Source: Bradyrhizobium betae
Lineage (GTDB): Bacteria > Pseudomonadota > Alphaproteobacteria > Rhizobiales > Xanthobacteraceae
Reading direction: 5' to 3'
NCBI RefSeq assembly: GCF_004123905.1
Contig: NZ_MZXW01000029.1
Location: 18,576-82,575, forward strand
DNA: 64,000 bases
The translations under genes were made by a program, and so were the position numbers. The notes under the pieces are model-generated. The model was not told the origin of the DNA. It saw only the letters and a program-made list of their open reading frames with translations, and did not search any database. Positions 16,516-25,569 of the stretch are shown here, one piece after another. Position 1 is the first letter of the stretch; each line of letters opens with the position of its first letter.

Positions 16516-16791
16516 CTACTTCGCATCCTTGGCGGCGACGGACTGGCGGTCGCGCGCGGCGGCAAGCTCGGCTTCGATCTTGGCGCGCTGGTCCGGCGGG
16601 ATGATCGCCTGATCACGATCGGGCGGCAAATCGTGCACCGGAAGGTAGGTGCCGGGCTCCCTGGGATGGGCTTGCGCGTCGGTGGGTGTGTAATCCGCCA
16701 GCTGACTCGAGCAGCCGCCCAGGGCGAGCGCCATCGTCAGCAGCGCGCCGCAGATCGGCAGCGACTTTTGCAGGTCCCTCAACGCCAACAC
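16516..16791 (-). CDS. Small predicted lipoprotein
   Basis: A 91-residue protein with a lipoprotein leader: positively charged start, hydrophobic stretch and the lipobox L-G-G-C followed by S-S-Q at about residue 27. The mature part is short and rich in Pro, Asp and Ala, ending in a charged helix. It should be anchored in a membrane facing the periplasm. No family is recognised. It is transcribed away from phaC, with a 256-base spacer between the two divergent starts. Confidence 0.72.
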   Translation of the reverse strand: MLALRDLQKSLPICGALLTMALALGGCSSQLADYTPTDAQAHPREPGTYLPVHDLPPDRDQAIIPPDQRAKIEAELAAARDRQSVAAKDAK

Positions 16792-17047
16792 TTGGGAAAT
16801 CCCCTACTCGTCCCAACGCAAGGCTGGAGGGAGCTTATCCCACCAACCTGCCCAAGCTCAAACCATTGCTGCCCACAAATGGTACGAGCGAGAAAACATC
16901 CAAGGCCCCAATGGTCCAAGAGTTGCACCCTGATTGTGACCAAACCAAGAAGCCTTGTCGCAGTGCAGCACATCTTGGTGCGTGTTTAGCGCCAAAGATG
17001 CGAGCTTCGCGGTGACGAATACGGAATGAATCGTTACTGTTCTGCTC

Positions 17048-18856
17048 ATGAGTACCGCCACGACCGATACGCCCAAATCCGAGACAAAGTTCGATGCGAA
17101 CGCCTTCGCGATGAATGTCGCGCAGGCGTTGGAGAGCGGCGGCAAGGCGCTCGCCGCGTATCTGAAGCCGCGCGAGAGCGGCGAGGTGCAGGATCGTCCG
17201 CCGGCCGAGCTCACCGAGGTCGTGAAGACCTTCACCTCGGTCGCCGAATACTGGCTGTCGGACCAAACGCGTTCGTCGGATCTCCAGACCAAGCTCGCCA
17301 AGGACTATCTCGACCTCTGGGGCTCGGCGGCGCGCCGCATGGCCGGCCAGGACGCCGCACCCGCGATCGCGCCGTCGCCGCGCGACAAGCGCTTTGCCGA
17401 TCCGGAATGGAAGTCGAACCAGTTCTTCGATTTCATGATGCAGCTGTATCTGCTCACCACCAAATTTGCGCAGGAGCTGGTGCGCGACGCCGAAGGGCTC
17501 GACCCGCAGACCCGCCGCAAGGCCGAGTTCTACGTCCAGCAGGTCACCAACGCGATCTCGCCGTCGAACTTCGTGCTGACCAATCCGGAAGTGCTGCGCG
17601 AGACGGTCGCAAGCAGCGGCGAGAACCTCGCGCGCGGTCTGAAGATGCTGGCCGAGGACATCGCGGCCGGCAAAGGCATGCTGAAGATCCGCCAGTCCAA
17701 CCCGGATAATCTCGTCGTCGGCGTCAACATGGCGACGACGCCGGGCAAGGTGATCTACCAGAACGAGATGATGCAGCTGATCCAGTATTCTCCGACCACG
17801 GAGAACGTGCTGCGCACGCCGCTTCTGATCATCCCGCCCTGGATCAACAAGTTCTACATCCTCGATCTCAAGCCGGAGAAATCCTACATCAAGTGGTGCG
17901 TTGACCAGGGCATCACCGTGTTCGTGATCTCATGGGTCAATCCCGACAAGAAGCTCGGTGCCAAGAGCTGGGAAGACTACATGAAGGAAGGCCCGCTCAC
18001 GGCGATGGACGTGATCGAGAAGGTCACCGGCGAGATGAAGGTGCACACCGCCGGCTATTGCGTCGGCGGCACGATGCTCGCGACCACGCTGGCCTGGCTC
18101 GCCGAGAAGCGCCGCCAGCGGGTGTCGTCGGCGACGTTCTTTGCCGCGCAAGTCGACTTCACCCATGCCGGCGATCTGCTGGTGTTCGTCGACGAAGAGC
18201 AGATCGCAGCGCTCGAGCAGGACATGAAGGCGGCCGGTGTGCTCGAAGGTTCCAAGATGGCGATGGCCTTCAACATGCTGCGCTCCAACGATTTGATCTG
18301 GTCCTACGTCGTCAGCAATTATCTAAAGGGCCAGCAGCCGAGCGCGTTCGACCTGCTGCACTGGAATTCGGACGCGACGCGCATGACCGCGTCAAACCAT
18401 TCCTATTATTTGCGCAACTGCTATCTGGAGAACCGGCTGTCCACGGGCACGATGGTGCTCGACAACACCCTGCTCGATCTCTCCAAGGTCATGGTGCCCG
18501 TCTACAACCTCGCCACCCGCGAGGACCACATCGCACCGGCCGAGTCGGTGCTGTACGGCTCGCAATTCTTCGGCGGCCCGGTGAAATACGTCTTGTCAGG
18601 CTCGGGCCACATCGCCGGCGTGGTCAATCCGCCCGCCTCGAACAAGTACCAGTACTGGACCAACGACAACATCAAGGGCGTCAACGTCGCCGAGTGGATG
18701 AAGGGCGCCGTCGAGCACAAGGGCTCATGGTGGCCGGACTGGCGCGAATGGTTGGGCTCCCTCGATCCCGAGGAAGTCCCGGCGCGCGTGGTCGGGAGCG
18801 AAGCTCTGCCCCCGATCGAGGACGCGCCGGGCAGCTATGTCAGGGTTCGCGCATAG
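17048..18856 (+). CDS. phaC: Class I poly(3-hydroxyalkanoate) synthase
   Basis: A 602-residue PHA synthase that polymerises (R)-3-hydroxyacyl-CoA into storage granules. The lipase-like box is G-Y-C-V-G-G with the nucleophilic Cys at about residue 338. The remaining triad members lie in A-T-R-E-D-H-I-A-P and L-S-G-S-G-H-I-A-G. The N-terminal 190 residues hold the PhaC_N region with F-x-N-Q-F-F-D-F-M-M-Q near residue 120, and the length is normal for class I. No phaA, phaB or phaR lies next to it. The synthase stands alone, divergent from the lipoprotein. Confidence 0.97.
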   Translation: MSTATTDTPKSETKFDANAFAMNVAQALESGGKALAAYLKPRESGEVQDRPPAELTEVVKTFTSVAEYWLSDQTRSSDLQTKLAKDYLDLWGSAARRMAGQDAAPAIAPSPRDKRFADPEWKSNQFFDFMMQLYLLTTKFAQELVRDAEGLDPQTRRKAEFYVQQVTNAISPSNFVLTNPEVLRETVASSGENLARGLKMLAEDIAAGKGMLKIRQSNPDNLVVGVNMATTPGKVIYQNEMMQLIQYSPTTENVLRTPLLIIPPWINKFYILDLKPEKSYIKWCVDQGITVFVISWVNPDKKLGAKSWEDYMKEGPLTAMDVIEKVTGEMKVHTAGYCVGGTMLATTLAWLAEKRRQRVSSATFFAAQVDFTHAGDLLVFVDEEQIAALEQDMKAAGVLEGSKMAMAFNMLRSNDLIWSYVVSNYLKGQQPSAFDLLHWNSDATRMTASNHSYYLRNCYLENRLSTGTMVLDNTLLDLSKVMVPVYNLATREDHIAPAESVLYGSQFFGGPVKYVLSGSGHIAGVVNPPASNKYQYWTNDNIKGVNVAEWMKGAVEHKGSWWPDWREWLGSLDPEEVPARVVGSEALPPIEDAPGSYVRVRA

Positions 18857-18920
18857 CGCAACGGCGCGCGCTTTCGTATAAGCTCGCTTTCAGCACAGTG
18901 ACGAATGAGGGGACCGGGTT

Positions 18921-19319
18921 ATGACGCGTGAATTGTTCTGGCTGACACTGACGGTGATCCTGACCGGCATCCTCTGGATTCCCTACACCATCAACCGCTG
19001 CCAGGTGCGCGGGCTCAGTGGCGCGATGGCCAACCCCTCGCGCGGCGACAAGCCACAGGCCGAATGGGCGAACCGCCTGATGTTCGCCCACGACAACGCG
19101 GTCGAGAACCTCGTGCTGTTCGCGCCGCTGGTGCTGATCCTCAACGCGATCGACTATTCCTCGAAATGGACCGTGCTCGCCTGCGCCGTCTATTTCTGGT
19201 CGCGCGTCGCGCATCTGATCGTCTATGCGCTGGGGGTCCCGGTGTTCCGCACGTTGGCCTTCACCGTCGGCTTCCTCGCGCAGGCCGTGCTGGCGCTGGC
19301 GATCTTCAGGGTGGTTTGA
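18921..19319 (+). CDS. MAPEG-family membrane protein
   Basis: A 132-residue integral membrane protein with four hydrophobic segments. The pattern A-N-R-L-M-F-A-H-D-N-A-V-E-N-L-V-L-F-A-P and the later V-A-H-L-I-V-Y-A-L-G-V-P match the MAPEG group (membrane-associated proteins in eicosanoid and glutathione metabolism), many bacterial members of which have no known substrate. It follows phaC after 64 bases and converges with a methyltransferase gene ending 5 bases away. A second, mPGES-like MAPEG gene lies at 40972-41439. Confidence 0.85.
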   Translation: MTRELFWLTLTVILTGILWIPYTINRCQVRGLSGAMANPSRGDKPQAEWANRLMFAHDNAVENLVLFAPLVLILNAIDYSSKWTVLACAVYFWSRVAHLIVYALGVPVFRTLAFTVGFLAQAVLALAIFRVV

Positions 19320-19323
19320 GGGA

Positions 19324-19917
19324 TCAGACGGCGGCCTTGCGAACGACGAGATTCAGCATGTTGGCGGGAGTCTGGTCGAAGCTCTGAATCACTGAGGTCT
19401 CCGACGTCAGCGTGAGCCACGATCCTGCGCTGGCGTAGGTCGCTTCGAGCCACTCGGGCGATATGTAGCTGTAGTATCGCCCGAGGCTGTCCCGCCCGTC
19501 GTTCTCGCCCATCTTGTAGCTGGCATAGAACACGCCGGACGGCCTCAGCGCGCGATGAATTCGCGCGAGGATGCCGGCAAGCTCGTCGCGCGGGACGTGA
19601 AGTAGACAAGCGCTCGCCCAGACGCCGTCATAGGCGTCGCGCGCATCCAGCTGGTCGAACCGCATCGCCTCGACGGGATGACCGAGCCGCTGGGACGCGA
19701 TCTCTGCCATCTCTGGCGAGCCATCGGTCGCGCGCAGCGAAAAACCTTGCGCCAGCATCACCGCCGCATGATTGCCGGCGCCGCAGCCGAGTTCGAGGAT
19801 CGAGCCGCCGGATGGCAGCAGCGCGAGAAAGCCCAGCAGCCTCGTCGATGGCGCCTTGGCCCAGTCCGCGTAGGACTGGGCGTTCTGCCGATAGAATTGC
19901 AGCGTGGTCTCGTCCAT
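19324..19917 (-). CDS. Class I SAM-dependent methyltransferase
   Basis: A 197-residue methyltransferase. Motif I is I-L-E-L-G-C-G-A-G-N-H-A, followed by a motif ending in A-T-D-G-S-P-E-M and by W-A-S-A-C-L-L-H-V-P, the usual class I order. The start at 19917 (M-D-E-T-T-L-Q-F-Y) is preferred because a longer in-frame start at 20073 would be coded by a dispersed repeat (19943-20074). The substrate is unknown; the family covers small molecules and quinone precursors. It converges with the MAPEG gene. Confidence 0.87.
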   Translation of the reverse strand: MDETTLQFYRQNAQSYADWAKAPSTRLLGFLALLPSGGSILELGCGAGNHAAVMLAQGFSLRATDGSPEMAEIASQRLGHPVEAMRFDQLDARDAYDGVWASACLLHVPRDELAGILARIHRALRPSGVFYASYKMGENDGRDSLGRYYSYISPEWLEATYASAGSWLTLTSETSVIQSFDQTPANMLNLVVRKAAV

Positions 19918-19942
19918 GCGGTCACGTCCCCGGAAGGCGATA

Positions 19943-20074
19943 GCTCGTGTCCCGGGCGCGCTGCGGCGCGCAAGCGCCGCGGTGCAGAACCGGGACCCAG
20001 AAAGCCACACAGCAAGAATGGGCCCCGGCTCTGCAGCGCACCGCCATGTGGCGCTGCGCTGCGTCCGGGGCACG
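19943..20074 (+). repeat. Dispersed intergenic repeat, copy A
   Basis: A 130-base element whose ends read CTCGTGTCCCGG and GTCCGGGGCACG, with internal CCGGGACCCA and TGGGCCCCGGCTC landmarks. The same order of landmarks recurs on the opposite strand at 46314-46450, which defines a repeat family. It lies between argC and the methyltransferase and creates a false N-terminal extension of the latter. Confidence 0.8.
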
Positions 20075-20082
20075 CGCCTGCC

Positions 20083-21066
20083 CTACTCGTCCGCCATGCC
20101 CAGCATCAGCCGCATGTTCTGCACGGCCGCACCCGAGGCGCCCTTGCCGAGATTGTCGAGCCGGGCGACCAGCACCGCCTGGTGATACTTGTCGCTGGCG
20201 AAGACGTAGAGCTCGAGCATGTTGGTCTCGTTGAGCGCTTCCGGCTCGAGCTTGCCGACCTTGGTCGCCTCGTTCTGAAGCGGCATCACCGAGACGTATT
20301 TCGAGCCGGCGTAGCGCTTGGCCAGCGCAGCCTGGAGATCGGCGCCGCTGGGTTTGCCCGGCAGCGTGTCGAGCTGGAGCGGCACCGAGACCAGCATGCC
20401 CTGCCGGTAGTTGCTGACCGACGGGATGAAGATCGGCCGCCGCGTCAGGTTCGAATAGAGCTGCAGTTCCGGCAGATGCTTGTGCTCGAAACCGAGGCCG
20501 TAGAGCTCGAAGGACGGCGCGCTGCCGTCTTCAAAACTCGCGATCATTGACTTGCCGCCGCCGGAATAGCCGCTCACCGCGTTGATGGTGACGGGATAGT
20601 CAGGAGGCAGAAGACCGGCATCGACGATCGGCCGCAGCAGTGCGATGCCGCCGGTCGGATAACAGCCGGGATTGGAGACCTTTTTCGCGGCCTTGATCTT
20701 GCCAGCCTGGTCCGGCGTCATCTCCGCAAAGCCATAGGCCCAGTCCGGCGCGACCCGGTAGGCGGTCGAGGCGTCCAGCACCTTCGGGCCCGCAGCGCCC
20801 ATGCTGTCGACCAGCGCAACCGTTTCCTTGGCGGCATCGTCGGGCAGGCAGAGGATGACGAGATCGACCTCCTCCATCAACGCCTTCTTCGCCGCAGGAT
20901 CCTTGCGCTTGTCGTCGGCGATGGTCTTCACGACGACGTCGTTCTGCAGCTTCAGCCGCTCGTTGATGCCGAGCCCGGTGGTGCCGGACCCGCCGTCGAC
21001 GAAGACGGTGGCGGGCTTCCTGGCCGCGCCGGAGGTCGGGGCTTTGGTGGTGTCCGTGAGGCTCAT
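20083..21066 (-). CDS. argC: N-acetyl-gamma-glutamyl-phosphate reductase (short type)
   Basis: A 327-residue NADPH-dependent reductase of arginine synthesis. The N-terminal nucleotide-binding part contains D-G-G-S-G-T-T-G-L, and the catalytic Cys sits in S-N-P-G-C-Y-P-T-G near residue 134. Length and the S-G-Y-S-G-G-G-K-S segment fit the shorter AGPR type found in rhizobia. Its start overlaps the stop of the PaiB-like gene by four bases, so translation of the two is coupled; no other arg gene is adjacent. Confidence 0.93.
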   Translation of the reverse strand: MSLTDTTKAPTSGAARKPATVFVDGGSGTTGLGINERLKLQNDVVVKTIADDKRKDPAAKKALMEEVDLVILCLPDDAAKETVALVDSMGAAGPKVLDASTAYRVAPDWAYGFAEMTPDQAGKIKAAKKVSNPGCYPTGGIALLRPIVDAGLLPPDYPVTINAVSGYSGGGKSMIASFEDGSAPSFELYGLGFEHKHLPELQLYSNLTRRPIFIPSVSNYRQGMLVSVPLQLDTLPGKPSGADLQAALAKRYAGSKYVSVMPLQNEATKVGKLEPEALNETNMLELYVFASDKYHQAVLVARLDNLGKGASGAAVQNMRLMLGMADE

Positions 21067-21731
21067 GGTACGCTCCTTTCGAGCTTGTTGGTTTCGTCCG
21101 CGAAGGCCTCCGGCCTCACGTCCTGCATCAGTTGCGCGATCTCTTTGGCGTCGGCGAGAGCTTGCGCGCCGAGCGCATTGGCGATCGCCGTGTAGTCGGC
21201 GTCTGACTTGTGCTGGTTGAGCTTGAAGCTGCCTTCGACCTCTTCAACCGTCATGACCAGACCCACGATCCCCTTCTTCATGGCCTCGAGCCGGCCCGCC
21301 GTCATCTTGCCGGATGTCCACGGCTTCTTGGGCAGCAGCCAGGTCTCAAACTTGTCGCTGAGCGTATCGATCTGCACCGCCAGCTCATCGTCCGACAACA
21401 ACCGCACCGGTCCGGTCAGATGCACCGACTGGTAGAGCCAGGTCGGCACCTGATCCGGCGAGACATACCAGTCCGGCGAGACATAGGCATCGGGGCCGTT
21501 GACCGCGAGCAGCCAGGAGCTCGTCCCATCCGCAAGCTTTAGCAGCGGATTGTGACGGGCGACATGAAAGGCGGCCTGCGGCGTGCCGTCAGCGGCATAG
21601 GTCAAATAGAACGGCAGCGGCGAGGCCACCGGCTTGTGGCCGTCGAAGGCGCACATGGTGCCGAATCCGCGCTCGTCGGCGAATTTCAGGCTCGCGGCGC
21701 GGTCCTGCTTGAAAAAGGGTGGCGTGTACAT
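21063..21731 (-). CDS. PaiB-family FMN-binding protein (putative negative regulator)
   Basis: A 222-residue protein of the PaiB type, starting M-Y-T-P-P-F-F and continuing with F-G-T-M-C-A-F-D-G and a split-barrel flavin-binding fold. Members are annotated as FMN-binding negative transcriptional regulators after B. subtilis PaiB, but direct DNA binding is not obvious and there is no helix-turn-helix. It is first in an operon with argC, overlapping by four bases. About 240 bases upstream (21732-21972) separate it from the transglutaminase gene, and nothing convincing is encoded there. Confidence 0.87.
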   Translation of the reverse strand: MYTPPFFKQDRAASLKFADERGFGTMCAFDGHKPVASPLPFYLTYAADGTPQAAFHVARHNPLLKLADGTSSWLLAVNGPDAYVSPDWYVSPDQVPTWLYQSVHLTGPVRLLSDDELAVQIDTLSDKFETWLLPKKPWTSGKMTAGRLEAMKKGIVGLVMTVEEVEGSFKLNQHKSDADYTAIANALGAQALADAKEIAQLMQDVRPEAFADETNKLERSVP

Positions 21732-21972
21732 CGTGGTCTCCTGCTGGGCCTCCTAGGGGGCCGCCGGATCAGATCGCGCTGACAGGAGAGAGAATGCCGC
21801 GGATCGGGTCCAGCGGCAAAGACGATGATCTCAAACGCGATCGACCGCCCAAACCGCTAAAGAGCGGCGGCGGCGACGGGCGAACAGAATGGTCGCGGCG
21901 TTGATCATGGCGCGCGGCTATAAGGCCATATCGGCCGATCGTCAAGGTGTGGAACCATCGGAGTGGCGCCCC

Positions 21973-24633
21973 CTACCATCGAGCGAGGCCGAGACGACCG
22001 AAGAGCGAGCCCCAAAAGGAACCGCCGCCGCGGGTCAGTTCGTAAAGATGAGCCCCTGCCTGCTCGTTTCCCCGATCGTATGCCTTGGTGTACCACTGGA
22101 TCGCCTGCTGCGCGTCCTTTGGCACACCGGTGCCACTCTCATAGGCCCAGCCTAGATTGTATTGAGCCGAGCTGTCGTTCTGCTCGGCAGCCACGCGCAG
22201 CAGGGATATGCCCTTGGCAAGATCCTGCGGCACGCCCTGGCCTTTGATGTGCAAGAGGCCGAGGCTCGTCTGCGCGTAGCTGTTGCCCTGCTCCGCCGCC
22301 CGCGAAAACAGATCGAAGGCCGCGGCAAGGTCCTGTGGAACACCACGGCCGTCCCGGTACATGGCGGCAAGGCGCATCTGGCTGTAGGCCTTCCCCTGCT
22401 CCGCCGCCTTGGCGTACCAATCGGCCGCCTGCTTCACGTCGCGAACCTGCGCCGGCCCTTCTTCCTGGAGGTAAGCAAGTTGCTCCTGGCTATAGGGATC
22501 GCCCTGCTCGGCGGCCAGGCGAAACCATTTGACCGCCTCCCCGGCATCACGCTTGGTTCCGCTTCCGTCCCGATACATCGCCCCCACATGGGCCTGCGCG
22601 CGGGCGTTGCCGATTTCGGCGAGCGGTTTCAACCGCTCCATCGCGCGTTCGAAATCGTGAGCGAGATATGCGTTCGCGCCCTCGGTATAGTCGGCGCTGA
22701 CTTCAACAACCGAGAACGCTCCTTTCGGGGTAAGGCCGATCGGCGCGTATTTGAACTCGTCGAGCTTGTCGAACCCTTTCTCGATGATCGCGGCGAACTC
22801 CGCCGGACAGACCGGTGCGTCGAGCGTGAGGCGAAGGACGGCCTTGGAGCGGATAATCTTGCCATCGAGGTCGATGGTGCCGTGAACCTCGATCCGGCCG
22901 CGGACTGATCCGTAGCCCGTCCGGCCTTCGAACGTCTGCGAATAGTCGATAGGTGCGGGCTTCTCGTAAAAGAACACGTTATCGGGAATCGTCAGTGACG
23001 CGGCCTCGCGGTATTCCATCGGCCGGCAGGCGAAAGGCCGGCCATTGGACTGGCGCACGGCCAGCCGCAGCAGCGATCGCCTCGGATCGGTCAAAGGCAG
23101 CATCCTGACGCGGGTCGGCCGGTCGAGACCGACCGGCTTGGTAATCCGAAACGTCGACGTGATCGCGAACTCGTCGGTCAGTTCGCGCGGATTGGGATAG
23201 GTGTAGTCGCCGCTGCCGGCCAGGCCGGCCTGCTCAATCAGAGTCCTAGCGGTCATACGCCGGTCCGTGTCGTCCAGTCCTTGCGCGAACACGCGTCCCA
23301 GTTGCGCGCCGATACCGGTGCCGGACAGGATCGATTGTGCCTCGCGTTTCCCGTCCCTGTCGAGGACGTAGTTCGTTTCCGCGGCCAGGACGAACCGTGC
23401 CGCTTCGATCAGGGGAATCCGTCCCATGGCGCCCTTGTCGACGTTGAGGATCGGCTTGCCCGCGAGCTCGGGCGGCAGGGACCCGAAGGCAAACAGGGAG
23501 GCTGTCGGATCGAGATACTGGTCAATCTCCGGGACGTAAGCGATCGCGTGGTCAAAATTCGGCGTCGCCACTTCGGTGAGCGTGTATCTCGCGCCCGCGT
23601 TCACCGCGACCAGATTGGCCTCTATACCCTGCGCAGCAAGCAGCGCCTTGAACAGTGTCGCATGCGCCTTGCAATCGCCGTAGCGCGAGGCCAGCACGGC
23701 GGAGGCCGGCTGTGAGGTCCAGCCGCCGTCCTCCAGTCCAATTCCGACGTAGCGGATATTGCGAGCCACCCAATTGTAGATGCGTTCGACCTTGGCCCGC
23801 GAGCCCGTCGCCTCGCCGACGATCTCCCGCGAAAGTCGTGTGATCTTCTCGTCCGGTCGCGCCATGGGCGCGTTGCGGGCGTTCAGCGCCGTCGCGAAAG
23901 CGGCATAATCGGCAAACGTGCTCACCTCGAAACGCGCGGCGTATGAGAGCGTCTCATCGTCGATCTGGCCGGGCCTCGGCGTGTCCTGCCGGAAACGCAC
24001 GCGATGGACGATGCGATCGTTGCCCCTCTCTTCCGAGTGCTCGACATTGCGCAGTGCGATCCGCAGCGGTCTGGATGCCGGTCCGTCCACGATCACCTCG
24101 AGCAATTCGGGCGGTTGGCTCGCCGGCTCGCTCCACACGCGCGCGAACTCGCCCGGAAATCTCGCCTGCTTCGCCTTGTAAACAAGACGACCGCGGATGC
24201 TGTCGCCGGGGGCAACATGCGGAAAGGCGATGATCCGGTTGCGGACCTCGTCACAATAGGGCGAAGAGGAATCCGTCGAGGCCGGTTGATCGCGAATGAC
24301 ACGCTCGTCGACCGCGATCACGCTGCCATCGGCCTTGAGGGTGGCAAGCTCCGTTGACGACAATTCGTCAAAATAGCTGTTGTACTGAAAACTCTGTTGC
24401 GCGATCGCCTCGGCGCCCTTCTCGTCGAGCGCCTTGATCTCGAACTCGAAGACCTCGTTGCTCAGCCCGGTCTCATCGAATGTAATGGTATGACGGGCGA
24501 CCGCTCGCCGCCAACCCGGGTCGATCCAGCCGGGCCTCGCATCCAGGCCCGATGATTCCGCGGCTTCCGATTTCGTGCATGGCGACAGCAGCAGCAACGC
24601 CGCCAGGAAGGCTGAATAAATTCGTACGATCAT
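21973..24633 (-). CDS. Large exported protein: DUF3857, transglutaminase-like domain and Sel1 repeats
   Basis: An 886-residue protein with a leader in its first 25 residues. Residues about 40-230 resemble DUF3857. A transglutaminase-like domain follows (about 275-385), with a plausible Cys-His-Asp triad in Y-G-D-C-K-A-H-A, N-F-D-H-A-I-A-Y and Y-L-D-P-T. The last 240 residues carry about six Sel1-type repeats (for example A-H-V-G-A-M-Y-R-D-G-S-G). The ATG at 24633 is chosen because the leader begins there; a longer frame to 24669 has no better support. DUF3857 plus transglutaminase is a common pairing; the Sel1 tail suggests protein-protein contacts. No function is known. Confidence 0.85.
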   Translation of the reverse strand: MIVRIYSAFLAALLLLSPCTKSEAAESSGLDARPGWIDPGWRRAVARHTITFDETGLSNEVFEFEIKALDEKGAEAIAQQSFQYNSYFDELSSTELATLKADGSVIAVDERVIRDQPASTDSSSPYCDEVRNRIIAFPHVAPGDSIRGRLVYKAKQARFPGEFARVWSEPASQPPELLEVIVDGPASRPLRIALRNVEHSEERGNDRIVHRVRFRQDTPRPGQIDDETLSYAARFEVSTFADYAAFATALNARNAPMARPDEKITRLSREIVGEATGSRAKVERIYNWVARNIRYVGIGLEDGGWTSQPASAVLASRYGDCKAHATLFKALLAAQGIEANLVAVNAGARYTLTEVATPNFDHAIAYVPEIDQYLDPTASLFAFGSLPPELAGKPILNVDKGAMGRIPLIEAARFVLAAETNYVLDRDGKREAQSILSGTGIGAQLGRVFAQGLDDTDRRMTARTLIEQAGLAGSGDYTYPNPRELTDEFAITSTFRITKPVGLDRPTRVRMLPLTDPRRSLLRLAVRQSNGRPFACRPMEYREAASLTIPDNVFFYEKPAPIDYSQTFEGRTGYGSVRGRIEVHGTIDLDGKIIRSKAVLRLTLDAPVCPAEFAAIIEKGFDKLDEFKYAPIGLTPKGAFSVVEVSADYTEGANAYLAHDFERAMERLKPLAEIGNARAQAHVGAMYRDGSGTKRDAGEAVKWFRLAAEQGDPYSQEQLAYLQEEGPAQVRDVKQAADWYAKAAEQGKAYSQMRLAAMYRDGRGVPQDLAAAFDLFSRAAEQGNSYAQTSLGLLHIKGQGVPQDLAKGISLLRVAAEQNDSSAQYNLGWAYESGTGVPKDAQQAIQWYTKAYDRGNEQAGAHLYELTRGGGSFWGSLFGRLGLARW

Positions 24634-24764
24634 CTGTTGAGCGCCCGGCCTGCCAATTCCGCAGCTCAACTAGCAAGCGAAAATTACCACCGACACTCTC
24701 GAAAAGAACGACTTTTAGATTTCTCCGGCTCCGACCAGCCATATGGGTCGCGAACCAGGCTCAA

Positions 24765-25295
24765 TCAGATCACCCGCCAGATCCATTCCATGATCTTGGC
24801 GATCACGTCGCCGAACAGCAGCAGCGCGGCCGACCAGACCAGCGCCGAGATGAAATTGGCAGCCTGGAAGCTCCAATAGGGCATCTCGAAGATGCCGGCG
24901 GCAAGCGGCACCGAGGCGCGCAACGGGCCGAAGAAGCGGCCAATGAAGATGCTGGGCACGCCCCAGCTGCGCACGAAAGCCTCGCCCTTTGGCAGCAGTT
25001 CCGGGTAGCGCGAGAGCGGCCACATCTGGGCGACCTGCTCCTTGTAGCGGTAGCCGAACCAGTAGGAGACCCAGTCACCGAGTGCTGCGCCAATGCCGCC
25101 GGCGATCCAGACCGGGTAGAAGCTGATGCCGCTCGCCCCGATCAGCGCGCCGATTGCCACCAGCGCGCCCCAGGCCGGGATCAGCAGCGAGATGAAGGCG
25201 AGCGATTCCCCGAAGGCCAGCAGGAACACGATCGGAGCGGCCCAAGCCTGGTGAGCGCGCACAAAATCGGCCAGGGCGTGCGCATACTGCTCCAT
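24765..25295 (-). CDS. DedA-family membrane protein
   Basis: A 176-residue polytopic membrane protein. The DedA/SNARE-associated signature is recognisable in F-F-G-P-L-R-A-S-V-P-L-A-A-G, plus a preceding G-E-A-F-V-R-S-W-G-V segment and an N-terminal reentrant-like hydrophobic region. DedA proteins are thought to move phospholipids or undecaprenyl phosphate across the inner membrane and to support membrane-potential homeostasis. It is a single gene, divergent from parE across a spacer of about 270 bases. Confidence 0.88.
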   Translation of the reverse strand: MEQYAHALADFVRAHQAWAAPIVFLLAFGESLAFISLLIPAWGALVAIGALIGASGISFYPVWIAGGIGAALGDWVSYWFGYRYKEQVAQMWPLSRYPELLPKGEAFVRSWGVPSIFIGRFFGPLRASVPLAAGIFEMPYWSFQAANFISALVWSAALLLFGDVIAKIMEWIWRVI

Positions 25296-25569
25296 TCAAA
25301 AATAGCCTTCCCGCCCCGTCTCAAGGTGCTGCTCGATGAAAATGACTGGTAAGCCAAGGGCTTGTGTGACATCAAGTCACAAATCCCTGGCAAGACCGGG
25401 CCCGGACGTCAATTTGCCGGGAATTGCTGGGCCTGCGGCGTAAAATCGCCGGGATTGGCTCCCACCCACACCCACTTGGCCGGCGTGCGGTGACCTTTCC
25501 AGTCCAGCCGTGGCATAGTCGCCTTAACCGATTCGCCGCATGCGCGGCCCTCAAAGCACATCAAGATAT

